Of a DNA stretch of 64,000 nucleotides, positions 1 through 12,032 are shown piece after piece; position 1 is the stretch's first letter; the number at the start of each line of letters is the position of its first letter. The position numbers and the translations under genes were made by a program. This DNA is from Martelella alba (GTDB lineage: Bacteria > Pseudomonadota > Gammaproteobacteria > Enterobacterales > Enterobacteriaceae). The stretch covers positions 1-64,000 of the forward strand of contig NZ_SZPQ01000006.1 in the NCBI RefSeq assembly GCF_005217455.1, given 5' to 3'. Below the pieces are notes generated by a model, which worked only from the letters and a program-made list of their open reading frames with translations, searched no databases and was not told the DNA's origin.

Positions 1-66
1 CGAAGATGAACTGACTATAAATTCAATGAATTGTTGTCACTCTTCAAGACTTGATTTTGTGAATCC

Positions 67-191
67 ATACGCGTCATTCTTCGCGTTGCCTCTTTGTCGG
101 CGACGTTCACTCACTCCAGTCACATAGTCAGCTATGCTTCTGGGGATCCGCTCACTTGCCGCCGCGACGCAACCCGAAATATTCAGCGTAT
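67..191. repeat. ERIC-type repeat inside the rRNA leader
   Basis: About 125 bp that matches the ERIC (IRU) layout: outer arms ending in the GTTGC-CGCGGCGGCAAG type motif and a central imperfect palindrome around CACATAGTCAGCTATG. It closely resembles the full copy at 18060-18184. It sits between boxA and the expected 16S start, so it would be transcribed as part of the precursor rRNA leader. Confidence 0.8.
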
Positions 192-230
192 TATAGGTCT
201 TGCGAGTGCCCACACAGATTGTCTGATAAC

Positions 231-242
231 TTGTTAAAGAGC
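231..242 (-). promoter_or_regulatory. boxA antitermination signal in the rRNA leader
   Basis: The minus strand reads GCTCTTTAACAA followed by a GTTATCAGACAATCTG-type stretch, the highly conserved leader segment where the NusB-NusE antitermination complex assembles. The 16S gene itself starts beyond the left edge; leader sequence resembling the CAAGTCT...AGAGTG portion of the E. coli leader is visible at about 30-55. Confidence 0.88.
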
Positions 243-284
243 GTGCGCCAAAGCCTGTCAATCTCACCTGGCGCGAGGTTGCGT

Positions 285-312
285 ATAATACGCTTTCCCC
301 TTGAAGAGTCAA
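285..312 (-). promoter_or_regulatory. rRNA operon promoter P2
   Basis: On the minus strand, TTGACT, 16 bp, TATTAT, placed about 140 bp downstream of P1. A second weaker tandem promoter at about this distance is standard in enterobacterial rRNA operons. Confidence 0.8.
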
Positions 313-428
313 GCTTTTATTTGCATTGCCGGTATGACTTTTGTGCTGCTCAAACCGTGCGGCGCATTGTTGACTTAACCCACTCGACCTGACGCGTTTT
401 CACGTATAATCCCGGTCGGTGGAGGCGC

Positions 429-456
429 ATTATAGGGACTTCCTGCGGCGAGACAA
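429..456 (-). promoter_or_regulatory. rRNA operon promoter P1
   Basis: Read on the minus strand this is TTGTCT, a 16-bp spacer and TATAAT, followed by a GCGCC discriminator. The 16-bp spacer and GC-rich discriminator are the signature of enterobacterial rrn P1 promoters, which respond to ppGpp and the initiating NTP. It lies directly downstream of hemG, as hemG lies beside an rRNA operon in E. coli. The stretch 457-486 between it and hemG would hold the UP element and any Fis sites; I did not resolve them. Confidence 0.88.
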
Positions 457-486
457 GCGCTAAATGCGAAATTCCCGCTGATCGAT

Positions 487-1059
487 TTATTTTTGGACAG
501 ATCCCGCGTCGATCCCGGCCCGACGAACGGATTCGCCTACTATAGCGGCGAAATCCCGTGCGAAATGACCAACCTGTTGCCAATCGGTATACTCGACTTC
601 CCTGGCAGGATCGGTTTCGCCACCGGTAAGACGCATGATCAATTGAATCATGATTCGATCGAACCAGCGATAACGCGGATAGCGCAACGCACCGGCGAAT
701 ACGGCGCAACGTTCGGGATGCCATGGGCTGGCGGCAAGGAATTTACGGGTATAGACATTGCTGCCTGGCATCCGTTTATCCGGTTTACGCGCCGTCAGGT
801 TAACCGAAAAAAACGCTCCAGGGCGCGTGTTGAGCCCATCCAGATGCCGTTTGATAAACCTGTTCAGTGCGACGGCGTAATGCCCGTAATGTATGGACGC
901 GCCTATTATGACGCCGTCATACTGGCGCACGGGACAATCGCCGGCCTGTTCCAGGTCGACCACATCGCACGCGGCGAAATCGATGAGCTCCCTGCCGATG
1001 AACCGCGCTATTTTCCGGGTTTGTCCGTCCCGACTGGAATAGAGAATCAATATACGCAT
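487..1059 (-). CDS. hemG: Menaquinone-dependent protoporphyrinogen IX dehydrogenase
   Basis: HemG oxidises protoporphyrinogen IX to protoporphyrin IX, the penultimate step of heme synthesis, passing electrons to membrane quinones. The 190-residue product has the flavodoxin-like fold of the family: an N-terminal FMN-binding loop with YSSRDGQTRKIA at residues 7-18 and a GASIHYGHY loop further in. E. coli HemG is 181 residues. I chose the ATG at 1059 because the protein then begins MRILILYSS as expected; the longer frame runs back into trkH. It follows trkH by 13 bp, so the two are probably cotranscribed, and it is followed by the rRNA operon promoters exactly as in E. coli. The heme-synthesis gene hemB is also in this window. 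Confidence 0.93.
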   Translation of the reverse strand: MRILILYSSRDGQTRKIARFIGRELIDFAACDVVDLEQAGDCPVRQYDGVIIGASIHYGHYAVALNRFIKRHLDGLNTRPGAFFSVNLTARKPDKRMPGSNVYTRKFLAASPWHPERCAVFAGALRYPRYRWFDRIMIQLIMRLTGGETDPAREVEYTDWQQVGHFARDFAAIVGESVRRAGIDAGSVQK

Positions 1060-1072
1060 AACAAATCCTATG

Positions 1073-2524
1073 TTATTCGCGCCAGAAGGTAGGCGTAAAG
1101 AGTACCAATACGGTAAACACTTCGAGACGGCCGAACAGCATATCGGCAATCAGAATCCACTTGGCCAGCGCGTTCATCGAGGTGAAGTTCTCGGCAACGA
1201 CGCCCAATCCAGGTCCCAAATTGTTCAAGGTAGCGGTAACCGCCGCGAAAGCGGAAAAATTATCGACGCCGGTGGCGATAATTGCCAGCATACTCACGAT
1301 AAACACTAACGCATAAGCGGAAAAGAACCCCCAAACCGCTTCCAAAATCCGTTCAGGCAGCGCCCGGTGGCCAAGTTTTATGGTGTAGACCGCGTTTGGA
1401 TGGACCAGACGTTTCAGCTCCCTGGATCCTTGCAGATAGAGCAGCAGGATACGGATCACTTTCAGACCGCCGCCGGTGGATCCGGCGCAACCGCCGATAA
1501 ACGCCGAGCATAACAGCAATATCGGCAAAAATAACGGCCAACGGGCGATACTGTCGGTGGTAAAACCGGCGGTAGTGGCCATGGACACGACCTGAAAGAA
1601 CGCCTGGTTCAAGGTTTGCAGTCCGCTCTGATAGACATTGTAGCGCCAAAGCATCAGGGCGCTAACCGCCACCAGGATAAATTGTACCGAGATATAGACC
1701 CTGAATTCAGGATCACGCCAGTACACACGCGGATGGCGGCCGCTCAGGAAGGCGAAATGCAGCCCATAATTACAGCCGGAGATCAGCAGAAAGACAGCGA
1801 TGATGGTATTGATTAATGGGCTGTTGAAATAGCCGATACTGGCATCATGGGTGGAAAACCCGCCCAAGGCGATGGTGGAGAAGCTGTGGCCGATGGCGTC
1901 GAATACCGACATGCCGGCGCCCCATAAGGCCAGGGCGCAGATAACGGTCAGCATCAGATAGATAAGCCAGAGCGTTTTCGCCGTCTCGGCGATACGCGGC
2001 CGCATTTTGTTGTCTTTTAGCGGTCCGGGCATCTCGGCACGATACAACTGCATGCCGCCAACACCCAGAATCGGCAAAATGGCCACCGCCAGGACGATGA
2101 TTCCCATGCCGCCGAACCATTGCAGCATCTGACGGTAGAACAAAATGGCCTTGGGCAGATTATCCAACCCGACCAGGGCGGTGGCGCCGGTGGTGGTGAG
2201 GCCGGAGAAAGATTCGAAAAAGACATTGGTGACCGATAGATCGGGGTGGTCGGCGAACAAGAACGGCAATGCGCCGATACTGCCCAGTACCGTCCAAAAC
2301 AATACCACTATCAAAAAACCTTCCCGCGCCTTGAGTTCGTGTTTCTGTTGACGGTTCGGTAGCCAGAGCGCCAGTCCGAGCAACAAGGTAAAGAAAAAGG
2401 TCTGGGTAAAGGCGCTGCCCGCGCCATCGCGGTAGATCAACGCCACCAGTCCAGGGAGGATCGTGGTCCCGGAAAACAAAATGACAAGCAGGCCGACGAT
2501 GCGGGTTATGGCGCGAAAATGCAT
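1073..2524 (-). CDS. trkH: Trk system potassium uptake transmembrane subunit TrkH
   Basis: TrkH is the inner-membrane pore subunit of the Trk potassium uptake system, gated by the cytoplasmic NAD-binding TrkA. The 483 residues equal the E. coli length. The four pore-loop filter segments of the SKT channel family are visible in order: LTTTGAT, ALGGFSTHD, TTAGFTTD and LNNLGPG, with the AGSTGGGLKV gating-loop motif between the third and fourth. Many hydrophobic helices cover the rest. It lies between yigZ and hemG in the conserved pepQ-yigZ-trkH-hemG order and probably shares a transcript with them. No anomaly seen. Confidence 0.96.
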   Translation of the reverse strand: MHFRAITRIVGLLVILFSGTTILPGLVALIYRDGAGSAFTQTFFFTLLLGLALWLPNRQQKHELKAREGFLIVVLFWTVLGSIGALPFLFADHPDLSVTNVFFESFSGLTTTGATALVGLDNLPKAILFYRQMLQWFGGMGIIVLAVAILPILGVGGMQLYRAEMPGPLKDNKMRPRIAETAKTLWLIYLMLTVICALALWGAGMSVFDAIGHSFSTIALGGFSTHDASIGYFNSPLINTIIAVFLLISGCNYGLHFAFLSGRHPRVYWRDPEFRVYISVQFILVAVSALMLWRYNVYQSGLQTLNQAFFQVVSMATTAGFTTDSIARWPLFLPILLLCSAFIGGCAGSTGGGLKVIRILLLYLQGSRELKRLVHPNAVYTIKLGHRALPERILEAVWGFFSAYALVFIVSMLAIIATGVDNFSAFAAVTATLNNLGPGLGVVAENFTSMNALAKWILIADMLFGRLEVFTVLVLFTPTFWRE

Positions 2525-2569
2525 TTCAGCATGATCCTTGAATAATGTAACGGCTGTCCGCAGAACGGC

Positions 2570-3184
2570 CTAACCGGCCAATGGCTCCAGATGCAAGGCG
2601 CCGCGACTGATGTCTCCCAGTTTCTGACCGGCTTCGGCGACCCGATTGAACGGCACCGCCACCTTGAAGGCGATGGTTTCGCCATAATCGCTTTCGACAA
2701 TCAGTCCCTCGACCTGCTTGATCGCCAATTCCACCCATGCCTGCTGACCGTAGCGGCAATTTACGATAAACGTGATCCGGGGCGTGATCTCCCGCCGTTC
2801 CATCAGTTTCAGCGCTTGCTGCACCCCGCTGCCGTAGGCCCTGACCAACCCGCCGGTGCCCAATTTGATTCCACCGAAATAGCGCGCCGTCACCGCGGTG
2901 ATTTCGCCGACGCCGCTGCCCTGAAGTTGTGCCAGCATAGGGCGCCCGGCCGTACCGGACGGCTCGCCGTCATCGGAAAAACCATATTGCCGCGAGTCTT
3001 GCGGGGGGCCGGCGATATAAGCCCAACAATGGTGCGTCGCCGAGGGATGATCCGCTTTCACTTGCAAAATTAACCCCTTGGCGGCATCGACGCCCCTGGT
3101 CGGCGCCACCAGGGTGATAAAACGGCTCTTTTTGATCTCCGCGGTTACGGAAACCGGCGCCGCCGGGACGAAGAACGATTGCAT
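2570..3184 (-). CDS. yigZ: IMPACT-family protein YigZ
   Basis: This 204-residue protein has the N-terminal UPF0029/IMPACT domain with the family pattern DDGEPSGTAGRP followed by TARYFGGIKLGTGGLVRAY, then a C-terminal ferredoxin-like DUF1949 domain. Length equals E. coli YigZ. The eukaryotic relative IMPACT modulates Gcn2 signalling; the bacterial role is not established, though a nucleic-acid-binding fold has been suggested. Its start codon overlaps the pepQ stop codon by one base (TAATG), which indicates translational coupling to pepQ. Confidence 0.93.
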   Translation of the reverse strand: MQSFFVPAAPVSVTAEIKKSRFITLVAPTRGVDAAKGLILQVKADHPSATHHCWAYIAGPPQDSRQYGFSDDGEPSGTAGRPMLAQLQGSGVGEITAVTARYFGGIKLGTGGLVRAYGSGVQQALKLMERREITPRITFIVNCRYGQQAWVELAIKQVEGLIVESDYGETIAFKVAVPFNRVAEAGQKLGDISRGALHLEPLAG

Positions 3185-4515
3185 TATGCCAGTTTGAGGT
3201 CGCGGGTCATGTTTTCCACCTGCTTATCCCCAATCACCACGTTATCTTCGATACGGATGCCGCCAAAGGCTTTGAACATTTCTATCCGCGACCAGTTGAA
3301 ATGGGCGCTAAAGGCGCTGTCTCGCCAAGGGGAAAGCAGCGATTCGATGAAATACAATCCGGGTTCGACAGTCATCACCATGCCCGGCTGCATGATACGG
3401 GTACAGCGCAGATAAGGATGACCGGTCGGCGGCGCCAGATGCGCGCCGCGATCATCTTGCATAAAACCACCGACATCATGGACTTGCAGGCCCAAGGGAT
3501 GGCCGAGTCCATGGGGCAGAAACGGGCTGGTTATCCCCTCCGCCACCATGGCTTCTTCGCTCAGTCCGGAAACAATATCGAAACCCTTGAGCAATTTGGC
3601 GATACGTCCGTGCATTTGCAAATGGTAATCGATGTAGTTGACGCCGGCCTTCATGGTGCCGATGAGCGCCTGCTGCTCGGTATTCATCGCCTCGATCAGC
3701 GCAGCAAAATCGGATTCTTTTCGCGCCGCATAGGTACGGGTCAAATCGGCCGCGTATCCCTGGTATTCCGTGCCGGCGTCGATAAGGAAACTGCGTACCT
3801 GCTCCGGACGGCGCTGCTCCAGCCGCGTGTAGTGCAGCACCGCCGCATGTTCGTTCAGCGCGATGATATTGCCATAGGGTACGTCGGTATCCCGATGACC
3901 TGTGGCGTTAAGGTATGCGGTGTTGATATCGAATTCGCTCATGCCGGCCAGAAAAGCGTCCCTGGCCGCCCGATGGCCAATCACGGCGGATTTTTGCGCC
4001 TCACGCATGCAGGCCAGTTCATACGGGGTTTTGTAGGCGCGGTGAAAATGCAGATAGTCCAGCACCGGCTGCGGATTGATCTGTTCCGGCCGCAGACCGA
4101 GGCTCATGGCCCGTGGCCCGGCGGAGCCGATATAGGCGATATTATCACGATCCGTCGGCAGCAGCCGGCCGATATCATCGGGGTTGGCAATGGGCAGGAT
4201 ATCGACAAAAGGCGTCCAGAATGCCTCGGGAAGCGGCTCGACACTGTACCAATAATCCACCGGCAGATAGAACCATAATGTCGGCTTATTGACGCCATCT
4301 ACCCACAGCCAGCAATGCGCCACATGGATGACCGGCAGCCAGGCCTTGAAATGCGGATTGACCCTGAAAGGGTAATCTTGGTCGTCAAGAAATGCCGTAA
4401 TGGGTTCGCCGGAATGGATCAGCAACGCATCGAGCCGCTGGCGTCCGAGGATCTCGCGGGTCCGCTTTTGCAGCGTCTCGAGATGATCCCGATAAAGAGA
4501 TGATAGAGATTCCAT
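3184..4515 (-). CDS. pepQ: Xaa-Pro dipeptidase (proline dipeptidase)
   Basis: PepQ cleaves dipeptides with C-terminal proline and, in E. coli, also hydrolyses some organophosphate triesters. The 443 residues equal E. coli PepQ. It has the pita-bread fold of the M24B family with the dinuclear Mn ligands in order: the two Asp of [17 protein letters not shown], the His of [16 protein letters not shown], and the Glu residues of TVEPGLYF and GGIRIEDNV. In E. coli pepQ is divergent from fadBA; here only 56 bp separate it from fre and no fadBA is present, so pepQ probably heads or joins the transcript through yigZ and trkH. Confidence 0.96.
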   Translation of the reverse strand: MESLSSLYRDHLETLQKRTREILGRQRLDALLIHSGEPITAFLDDQDYPFRVNPHFKAWLPVIHVAHCWLWVDGVNKPTLWFYLPVDYWYSVEPLPEAFWTPFVDILPIANPDDIGRLLPTDRDNIAYIGSAGPRAMSLGLRPEQINPQPVLDYLHFHRAYKTPYELACMREAQKSAVIGHRAARDAFLAGMSEFDINTAYLNATGHRDTDVPYGNIIALNEHAAVLHYTRLEQRRPEQVRSFLIDAGTEYQGYAADLTRTYAARKESDFAALIEAMNTEQQALIGTMKAGVNYIDYHLQMHGRIAKLLKGFDIVSGLSEEAMVAEGITSPFLPHGLGHPLGLQVHDVGGFMQDDRGAHLAPPTGHPYLRCTRIMQPGMVMTVEPGLYFIESLLSPWRDSAFSAHFNWSRIEMFKAFGGIRIEDNVVIGDKQVENMTRDLKLA

Positions 4516-4571
4516 ATATCGACCTTAGTTTGCCGCCGGGTCCTGCCCCGGTCAATGATACCGTCCGCCTG

Positions 4572-5273
4572 TCAGATAAAAGCGAAAGCGTCGCCGAAAA
4601 TTCTGCTTTGGCTGGCGTTCCGTTCCGCGCAAAATCGCTCGCGGGCAATTTTGGCCATTTCGAAGCGGCCGGCGATATAGATATCGTAATTTTCCAGGTT
4701 GGCGTAATCCTGCATAACCGCGCTGAGTACCGTTCCTGTCCTGCCTTGCCACTGTTCATCCGGTTGTTCGACCACCGGCACCACTTTAAGGCGGGGATGG
4801 CGTATCGTCAGCGTTTCCAGTTCGCTTAAATCATACAAGTGCTTGAGTTCTCTGCCGCCCCAATAAATGGCGATGTCGCGTCCCGGCTGTTTTTCCATGA
4901 CGGTCAGCAAAATGGAGCGGGCATAGGAAAATCCCGTACCGCCGGCAATCAGGATGATCGGCCGCTGGGTATCTTCGCGCAGCCAGGCTTCGCCAAACGG
5001 CATATCCACCGTAATCCGCCGATCTTTCAAGATCCGATCCATGACGGCCATCGCGTACAAATTCAATTCGGAAGCACCAATGTGCAGTTCGATGGCCGAA
5101 TGTTCCATAGGGGTGGACGCCATGGAAAAAGGGCGTTTGTCGCGCTCGTCCATCACTACCATCAAGTATTGGCCGGCGCGAAAACTAAAAGCCTCTTCAG
5201 GGACAAGACATACCCGATATACCGTATCGGTGATAGCATCCACGGAAGTGACCTTACAGGTCATTGTTGTCAT
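4572..5273 (-). CDS. fre: NAD(P)H-flavin reductase
   Basis: Fre reduces free riboflavin, FMN or FAD with NAD(P)H; reduced flavin then serves cobalamin and ferric iron reduction and, with UbiX and UbiD, prenyl-FMN chemistry. The product is 233 residues from the ATG at 5273, which is preceded by a GAGGG ribosome site and gives the E. coli length; an upstream in-frame ATG would add seven residues. The ferredoxin-NADP reductase fold is shown by the flavin-binding RPFSMASTP and the nicotinamide-binding [13 protein letters not shown]. It follows ubiD by about 50 bp as in E. coli, in the same direction. Confidence 0.95.
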   Translation of the reverse strand: MTTMTCKVTSVDAITDTVYRVCLVPEEAFSFRAGQYLMVVMDERDKRPFSMASTPMEHSAIELHIGASELNLYAMAVMDRILKDRRITVDMPFGEAWLREDTQRPIILIAGGTGFSYARSILLTVMEKQPGRDIAIYWGGRELKHLYDLSELETLTIRHPRLKVVPVVEQPDEQWQGRTGTVLSAVMQDYANLENYDIYIAGRFEMAKIARERFCAERNASQSRIFGDAFAFI

Positions 5274-5324
5274 GCATTCCCTCTGTCGGGTCATTAATCA
5301 GAACGGAAGAGAGAGCCAGAAATT

Positions 5325-6812
5325 TCACAGCCCTTTACCACTGTCGTCGAATATGGCCAGTTCATCCCAGATAGCATCAACACGGGCACGTACGTCGTCG
5401 TCCATACGAATGGGCGTTCCCCATTCCCGTTGTGTTTCTCCCGGCCATTTATTGGTGGCGTCCATTCCCATTTTTGACCCCAGTCCGGAAACCGGCGAGG
5501 CGAAATCCAGGTAGTCAATCGGTGTATTTTCCATTAATACCGTATCGCGCGCGGGATCCATGCGGGTGGTTATCGCCCAGATGACGTCTTTCCAATCACG
5601 CGCGTTAATATCATCATCGCACACGATAACAAATTTGGTATACATGAATTGGCGCAGAAAGGACCAGACGCCCATCATCACCCGCTTGGCATGGCCCGGA
5701 TATTGCTTTCTGATCGTCACTATCGCCAGCCGGTAGGAACAGCCTTCCGGCGGCAGGTAAAAATCGATGATTTCCGGAAATTGCCGGCGCAGTATCGGCA
5801 CCAAAACCTCATTGAGCGCCGCGCCCATGACCGCGGGTTCGTCGGGCGGGCGGCCAGTGTAGGTGGAATGATAGATTGCGTCCCGCCGCTGCGTGAGATG
5901 GGTGATGGTAAACACCGGGAATCGGTCTACTTCATTATAGTAGCCGGTGTGATCGCCATAAGGCCCCTCGGCGGCCGTTTCGCCCGGGTCGATGTAGCCT
6001 TCCAATACCATTTCGGCACTGGCGGGGACATCGAGATCGCAGGTAAGGCACTTTACGACGTCGGTTTTGTAACCACGCAATAAGCCGGCGAAAGCATACT
6101 CCGACAGACCGTCGGGCACAGGGGTAACCGCGGCCAAGAGGGTGGCCGGGTCAGCGCCCAGCGCCACCGCTACCGGGAAACGCTGTCCGGGATGCGCCTG
6201 ACACCATTCCTGGAAATCCAGCGCGCCGCCCCGATGCGAAAGCCAACGCATGATGACTTTATTCCTGCCCAGCACCTGTTGGCGGTAAATGCCCAGATTC
6301 TGGCGCTCCTTATAGGGCCCGCGGGTGACGGTCAATCCCCAGCTGATTAGCGGGGCGGCATCCCCTGGCCAGCATGTCATGACGGGAATACGGGACAAAT
6401 CCACATCATCGCCTTGCCAAACCTGCTCCTGACAGGGCGCGGAATCGAGCCGCTTCACCGGCATATTCAGAACCTGACGGAACTTCGGCGCCTTGTCCCA
6501 TAAATCGCGAAAACCCTTCGGCGGCTCGGGTTCTTTGAGAAACGCCAGTAACTCACCCACATTGCGCAGCGCCATGGCGTCGTCCTGTCCCATACCGAGC
6601 GCCACACGTTGTGTGGTGCCAAACAGGTTGCAAAGCACCGGCATAGCATAGCCCTTGGGGTTTTCGAACAACAAGGCGGGGCCGCCGGCGCGCAAAGTGC
6701 GGTCGGCGATTTCCGTCATTTCCAGATGGGGATCGATGGGTAAGCTAATCCTTTTCAATTCTCCCCGGCGTTCAAGCAGGGAGAGAAAATCACGCAAGTC
6801 ACGGTATTTCAT
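5325..6812 (-). CDS. ubiD: 4-hydroxy-3-polyprenylbenzoate decarboxylase
   Basis: UbiD removes the carboxyl group of 4-hydroxy-3-polyprenylbenzoate in ubiquinone synthesis, using prenylated FMN made by UbiX. The 495 residues compare with 497 in E. coli. The family active-site region is present around [19 protein letters not shown], carrying the Glu of the E-R-E catalytic set, and the Mn/prFMN-binding region around [19 protein letters not shown]. It precedes fre on the same strand and is divergent from rfaH. Other ubiquinone genes in this window are ubiB, ubiJ and ubiE. Confidence 0.96.
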   Translation of the reverse strand: MKYRDLRDFLSLLERRGELKRISLPIDPHLEMTEIADRTLRAGGPALLFENPKGYAMPVLCNLFGTTQRVALGMGQDDAMALRNVGELLAFLKEPEPPKGFRDLWDKAPKFRQVLNMPVKRLDSAPCQEQVWQGDDVDLSRIPVMTCWPGDAAPLISWGLTVTRGPYKERQNLGIYRQQVLGRNKVIMRWLSHRGGALDFQEWCQAHPGQRFPVAVALGADPATLLAAVTPVPDGLSEYAFAGLLRGYKTDVVKCLTCDLDVPASAEMVLEGYIDPGETAAEGPYGDHTGYYNEVDRFPVFTITHLTQRRDAIYHSTYTGRPPDEPAVMGAALNEVLVPILRRQFPEIIDFYLPPEGCSYRLAIVTIRKQYPGHAKRVMMGVWSFLRQFMYTKFVIVCDDDINARDWKDVIWAITTRMDPARDTVLMENTPIDYLDFASPVSGLGSKMGMDATNKWPGETQREWGTPIRMDDDVRARVDAIWDELAIFDDSGKGL

Positions 6813-6911
6813 AGAGTCATCGGAAACCGGGTTATCGCTGCATTATAAGGTCTGGAGCGGAGTCATGCCGCTTTTTTGTCAAATATTCGGGGTAAATAGC
6901 TTGTTTTTCCT

Positions 6912-6940
6912 TTGACAACGCGGCGGCCGTCACCATAAGA
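6912..6940 (+). promoter_or_regulatory. Candidate rfaH promoter
   Basis: TTGACA at 6912-6917 followed 17 bp later by ATAAGA at 6935-6940, in the 192-bp gap between the divergent ubiD and rfaH starts and about 65 bp upstream of rfaH. The -35 is perfect, the -10 is poor, so the call is tentative. Confidence 0.35.
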
Positions 6941-7004
6941 CGCTATTACTCCGGTAGGGCTTTTGTTATGCTGAACCTACGGTAAATCAGTTTTTAAACA
7001 GATT

Positions 7005-7496
7005 ATGGAAGCATGGTATTTGTTGTATTGCAAACGCGGGCAGTTGCTTCGCGCTAAAGAACACCTTGAACGCCAGGAGGTGTCTTGTCTGAGCCCGATG
7101 GTGACCCTGGAGAAAATTGTCCGGGGAAAACGCGCTGCCGTCAGCGAACCGTTGTTTCCGAACTATCTTTTTATCGAATTCGACCCTGAACGCATTCATA
7201 CCACCACCATCAGCGCCACCCGGGGCGTTAGCCACTTTGTCCGTTTCGGCAACCTGCCCGTCACTGTTCCGTCGGACGTCATTGAGGAACTGCGCGGGCA
7301 TCACTATGAAGGTATAACCGATCCGCAGACCCCCCACAGCGGCGATACCGTGGTGATCACCGCGGGCGTTTTCGAGGGTCTTCAGGCCATTTATACCGAG
7401 CCGGACGGCGAAACCCGTTCGATTCTACTGCTCAATTTCCTAAATAAACAGGTCAGCCAGAGCCTGGATAACCGTCAGTTCCAAAAGGTCCTTTAA
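7005..7496 (+). CDS. rfaH: Transcription antiterminator RfaH
   Basis: RfaH is the NusG paralogue recruited at ops sites to prevent termination in long operons for LPS core, capsule, O-antigen and some secretion systems, and it couples ribosomes to those messages. The 163 residues match the E. coli length of 162. The N-terminal NGN domain starts MEAWYLLYCKRGQL and contains the SPMVTLEKIVRGKR and PNYLFIEFDP motifs; the short KOW domain follows with GVFEGLQAIYTEPDGETRS. It is divergent from ubiD and convergent with hemB. In E. coli it sits beside tatD; tatD is missing here. Confidence 0.95.
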   Translation: MEAWYLLYCKRGQLLRAKEHLERQEVSCLSPMVTLEKIVRGKRAAVSEPLFPNYLFIEFDPERIHTTTISATRGVSHFVRFGNLPVTVPSDVIEELRGHHYEGITDPQTPHSGDTVVITAGVFEGLQAIYTEPDGETRSILLLNFLNKQVSQSLDNRQFQKVL

Positions 7497-7564
7497 TACT
7501 CCGTGCCGAGAAACGGGCTCCCGGCGTTATCGGCCGAAATCCCGCGACACTGGCGCGATCGCCG

Positions 7565-9480
<1,916 letters not shown>

Positions 9481-9483
9481 GTT

Positions 9484-10071
9484 TTAGCGATCATGTTGTG
9501 AATTAGGGGAAGACGACGTCACGGAGGGTGCTTGTGCCGTCACGGTCGGCTGCTTTGTTTCATCGGCAGGAATGCCCTCGTCGGAATTTTCCGCCGCGCG
9601 GGCGCTATCCTCAGGCACGGCGGACTCGGTTTGGGCCGGCGGTTCAGGAGCCATGGCCGGCGATTGCGCCCGGCCCGCGCCGTCAGCCGGCGTCACACCC
9701 TCATGGGACGCCTGCGGATGGGTGACCACCGGATTATGGATGGTATTGGGCTGGTCAGGCTCATCGACAACCAATTTGCTGTTAAAGGTCTTTTTCATCG
9801 AATCGGCCGCTTCGCGCAATTCCTCCATGGACGCCTTGAGCTCCGGCGTCATGTTGGCTTTGCTGGCTTCTTCCACTTTTTTCAGGCTGTCCTGCAATTC
9901 CTGAAGCTTGAGCTCCTGGCTCAATTCGTTTTGCACCGTCGCCGCCATTGAGCGCAGCGCCCTGATCCAGCCGACCACTGTTCTGACCGCCACCGGCAAA
10001 CGTTCCGGGCCGAGAACCACCAGCCCGATAACGAACACTAGCGCCAGTTCGCCAAATCCGATGTCAAACAC
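9484..10071 (-). CDS. tatB: Sec-independent protein translocase TatB
   Basis: TatB forms the twin-arginine signal-peptide receptor with TatC. The 195-residue protein begins [20 protein letters not shown], a single N-terminal membrane helix with the conserved Glu at position 8, followed by [15 protein letters not shown] and an amphipathic helix. The C-terminal half (about 100-195) is rich in Pro, Ala, Ser, Glu and Thr and looks disordered; it is somewhat longer than in E. coli TatB (171). Three bases separate it from tatA and from tatC, so tatABC are one operon. Confidence 0.94.
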   Translation of the reverse strand: MFDIGFGELALVFVIGLVVLGPERLPVAVRTVVGWIRALRSMAATVQNELSQELKLQELQDSLKKVEEASKANMTPELKASMEELREAADSMKKTFNSKLVVDEPDQPNTIHNPVVTHPQASHEGVTPADGAGRAQSPAMAPEPPAQTESAVPEDSARAAENSDEGIPADETKQPTVTAQAPSVTSSSPNSQHDR

Positions 10072-10074
10072 AGA

Positions 10075-10332
10075 TTATACCTGCTCTTTGTCTTTACTTT
10101 TCGACTCCGTCGAGTCGGATTGCCGGGATTCGGCGATGGGTTTCGTCGTAAAGTCCGCATCCTTGGTATCGGCATCCGTTTTCTTCGCGTCATCCTGATC
10201 GCCCATCGCCTTTTTGAACCCTTTGATGGACGCGCCCAGGTCGGAACCCAGACCGCGCAATTTATTGGTGCCGAACAGTAAAACCACGATAACCGCAATG
10301 ATGAGCAATTGCCAGATACTGATGCCGCCCAT
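10075..10332 (-). CDS. tatA: Sec-independent protein translocase TatA
   Basis: TatA polymerises to form the translocation pathway for folded proteins once TatBC has bound cargo. The 85 residues match the family: N-terminal membrane helix [19 protein letters not shown], the hinge RGLGSDLG, then the amphipathic [12 protein letters not shown] helix and a polar tail. It is the first gene of tatABC. A short gap of 62 bp separates it from ubiB upstream, as in E. coli. Confidence 0.95.
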   Translation of the reverse strand: MGGISIWQLLIIAVIVVLLFGTNKLRGLGSDLGASIKGFKKAMGDQDDAKKTDADTKDADFTTKPIAESRQSDSTESKSKDKEQV

Positions 10333-10394
10333 AATGTCACCTCATTTTCCAGGGATTGATAAACGTTACCGATCACAAGCCGAATAACGGGAAG

Positions 10395-12032
10395 TTAAGC
10401 CGTGCGTTTCCAGCCGATAATCCAGCTTACGATACCAGCGGCCATTAGCCAGGCCGGGATGGATGACACCTGATTCCCCTGCGACAATAAAATCGTACCG
10501 CAAAGCAGCAGTGTGGCGCCAATACCAAACAGGAATCTTGCCTGTCCCTGCTTGACGCGCTGTTCCTTGAATTCCACCGCCAGCTTGTCTACGCTTTTTT
10601 GCAAGTGTTTATGTTGCCTGAACCCGTCATAAAAGAGCTCGGGCAATTCCGGCAGTTTTTCGGCCCAGAATGGCGCCTTTTCCTTCAACGCACGCATGAT
10701 GGCCGGTAGGCCCACTTGATCTTTGATCCAATTTTCAAGAAAAGGTTTAGCCGTTTTCCATAAATCCAGTTGCGGATAGAGCTGCCGTCCCACGCCTTCC
10801 ACATACAACAGCGTTTTTTGCAGCAACACCAGCTGCGGCTGAACTTCCATATTGAAACGCCGGGCGGTATTGAACAAATTCAGCAACACATGCCCAAACG
10901 AAATATCCGCCAGCGGCTTTTCAAAGATAGGTTCACACACGGTGCGAATGGCGAACTCGAAATCCTCTACATTGGTCTCGGGCGGAACCCATCCGGAATC
11001 CACATGCAACTCGGCGACCTTGCGGTAATCGCGATTGAAAAAAGCGATGAAATTTTCCGCCAGGTATCGCTTGTCCTCTTTATTGAGCGACCCGACAATG
11101 CCGCAATCGATACCGATGTATTGCGGATTTTCCGGGTGATCAAAACTGACGAAAATATTGCCCGGGTGCATGTCCGCATGGAAAAAGCTATCACGAAACA
11201 CTTGCGTAAAAAAGACCTGTACGCCACGTTCCGCCAGTAATTTCAAATTGGTGCCCTGTTTTTCCAGCGCGGCCACATCCGACACCGGAACGCCGTAGAT
11301 CCGCTCCATCACCATCATGGTCTCGCTGCAATAGTCCGGATAGACTTCGGGTATATACAGCATCGGGCTGTTGTCGAAGTTGCGCCGCAGTTGGATGGCA
11401 TTGGCGGCTTCCCGCAGCAGGTTCAGCTCGTCCAGCAATGTCTTCTCGTATTCGAGCACCACCTCCACGGGCCGCAGACGCCGGCCGTCCGGCAACAACC
11501 TGGGCAGCAGACTGGCCAGCCGGTACATCAGACGGATGTCGGCCTTGATCATCGGCATGATATCGGGACGGATAACTTTGATGACGACTTCTTTGCCGTT
11601 TTCCTTTAATCGCGCCGTATGCACCTGGGCGATGGACGCCGACGCGAGCGCCTGCTGGTCGAAATCATCGAACCAGGCTTCCAGTGGTTTGCCCATCGCC
11701 CGTTCGATATGCTGCCGGGCCAGCGCGCCGTCGAAAGGTTTCACCTGATCCTGCAACATGGCCAATTGATCGGCGATTAACGGCGAAAACAGATCGCGAC
11801 GGGTGGAAAGCATTTGGCCGAATTTGATCCAAACCGGCCCCAATTCCTCTAGTGCCAGCCTCAAGCGTTCCCCCAGCGGCCGGCCGGCGTGCTCGTTCGG
11901 CATCCAGAACAGCAATTTACGGCCAAGACGCAACGGCAACGTCAGGCGGACTCTGGGAATCAGTTCATCCAGTCCGTAACTGAGCAAGACTCGCACAATA
12001 CTATATAAACGGCCGATTTCTCCCACAATCAT
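10395..12032 (-). CDS. ubiB: Ubiquinone biosynthesis atypical kinase UbiB
   Basis: UbiB is a membrane-anchored ABC1/ADCK-type atypical kinase or ATPase needed for efficient ubiquinone synthesis, thought to help extract hydrophobic intermediates. The 545 residues match E. coli (546). The family hallmark [15 protein letters not shown] (KxGQ motif) is near residue 85, HADMHPGN is the catalytic-loop equivalent, and IGIDCGIVG is the metal-binding loop. Two C-terminal hydrophobic helices anchor it in the inner membrane. Its start overlaps the ubiJ stop by four bases (ATGA), so the two are translationally coupled. Confidence 0.97.
   Translation of the reverse strand: MIVGEIGRLYSIVRVLLSYGLDELIPRVRLTLPLRLGRKLLFWMPNEHAGRPLGERLRLALEELGPVWIKFGQMLSTRRDLFSPLIADQLAMLQDQVKPFDGALARQHIERAMGKPLEAWFDDFDQQALASASIAQVHTARLKENGKEVVIKVIRPDIMPMIKADIRLMYRLASLLPRLLPDGRRLRPVEVVLEYEKTLLDELNLLREAANAIQLRRNFDNSPMLYIPEVYPDYCSETMMVMERIYGVPVSDVAALEKQGTNLKLLAERGVQVFFTQVFRDSFFHADMHPGNIFVSFDHPENPQYIGIDCGIVGSLNKEDKRYLAENFIAFFNRDYRKVAELHVDSGWVPPETNVEDFEFAIRTVCEPIFEKPLADISFGHVLLNLFNTARRFNMEVQPQLVLLQKTLLYVEGVGRQLYPQLDLWKTAKPFLENWIKDQVGLPAIMRALKEKAPFWAEKLPELPELFYDGFRQHKHLQKSVDKLAVEFKEQRVKQGQARFLFGIGATLLLCGTILLSQGNQVSSIPAWLMAAGIVSWIIGWKRTA

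Noticed and set aside
370-410. TTGACT and TATAAT on the plus strand in the rRNA promoter region
   Set aside because: The spacing is 29 bp, too long for a sigma-70 promoter; minus-strand P1 and P2 explain the region.
3301-4278. 325-codon open frame antisense to pepQ
   Set aside because: Shadow frame with no domain; PepQ is complete with all metal ligands on the other strand.
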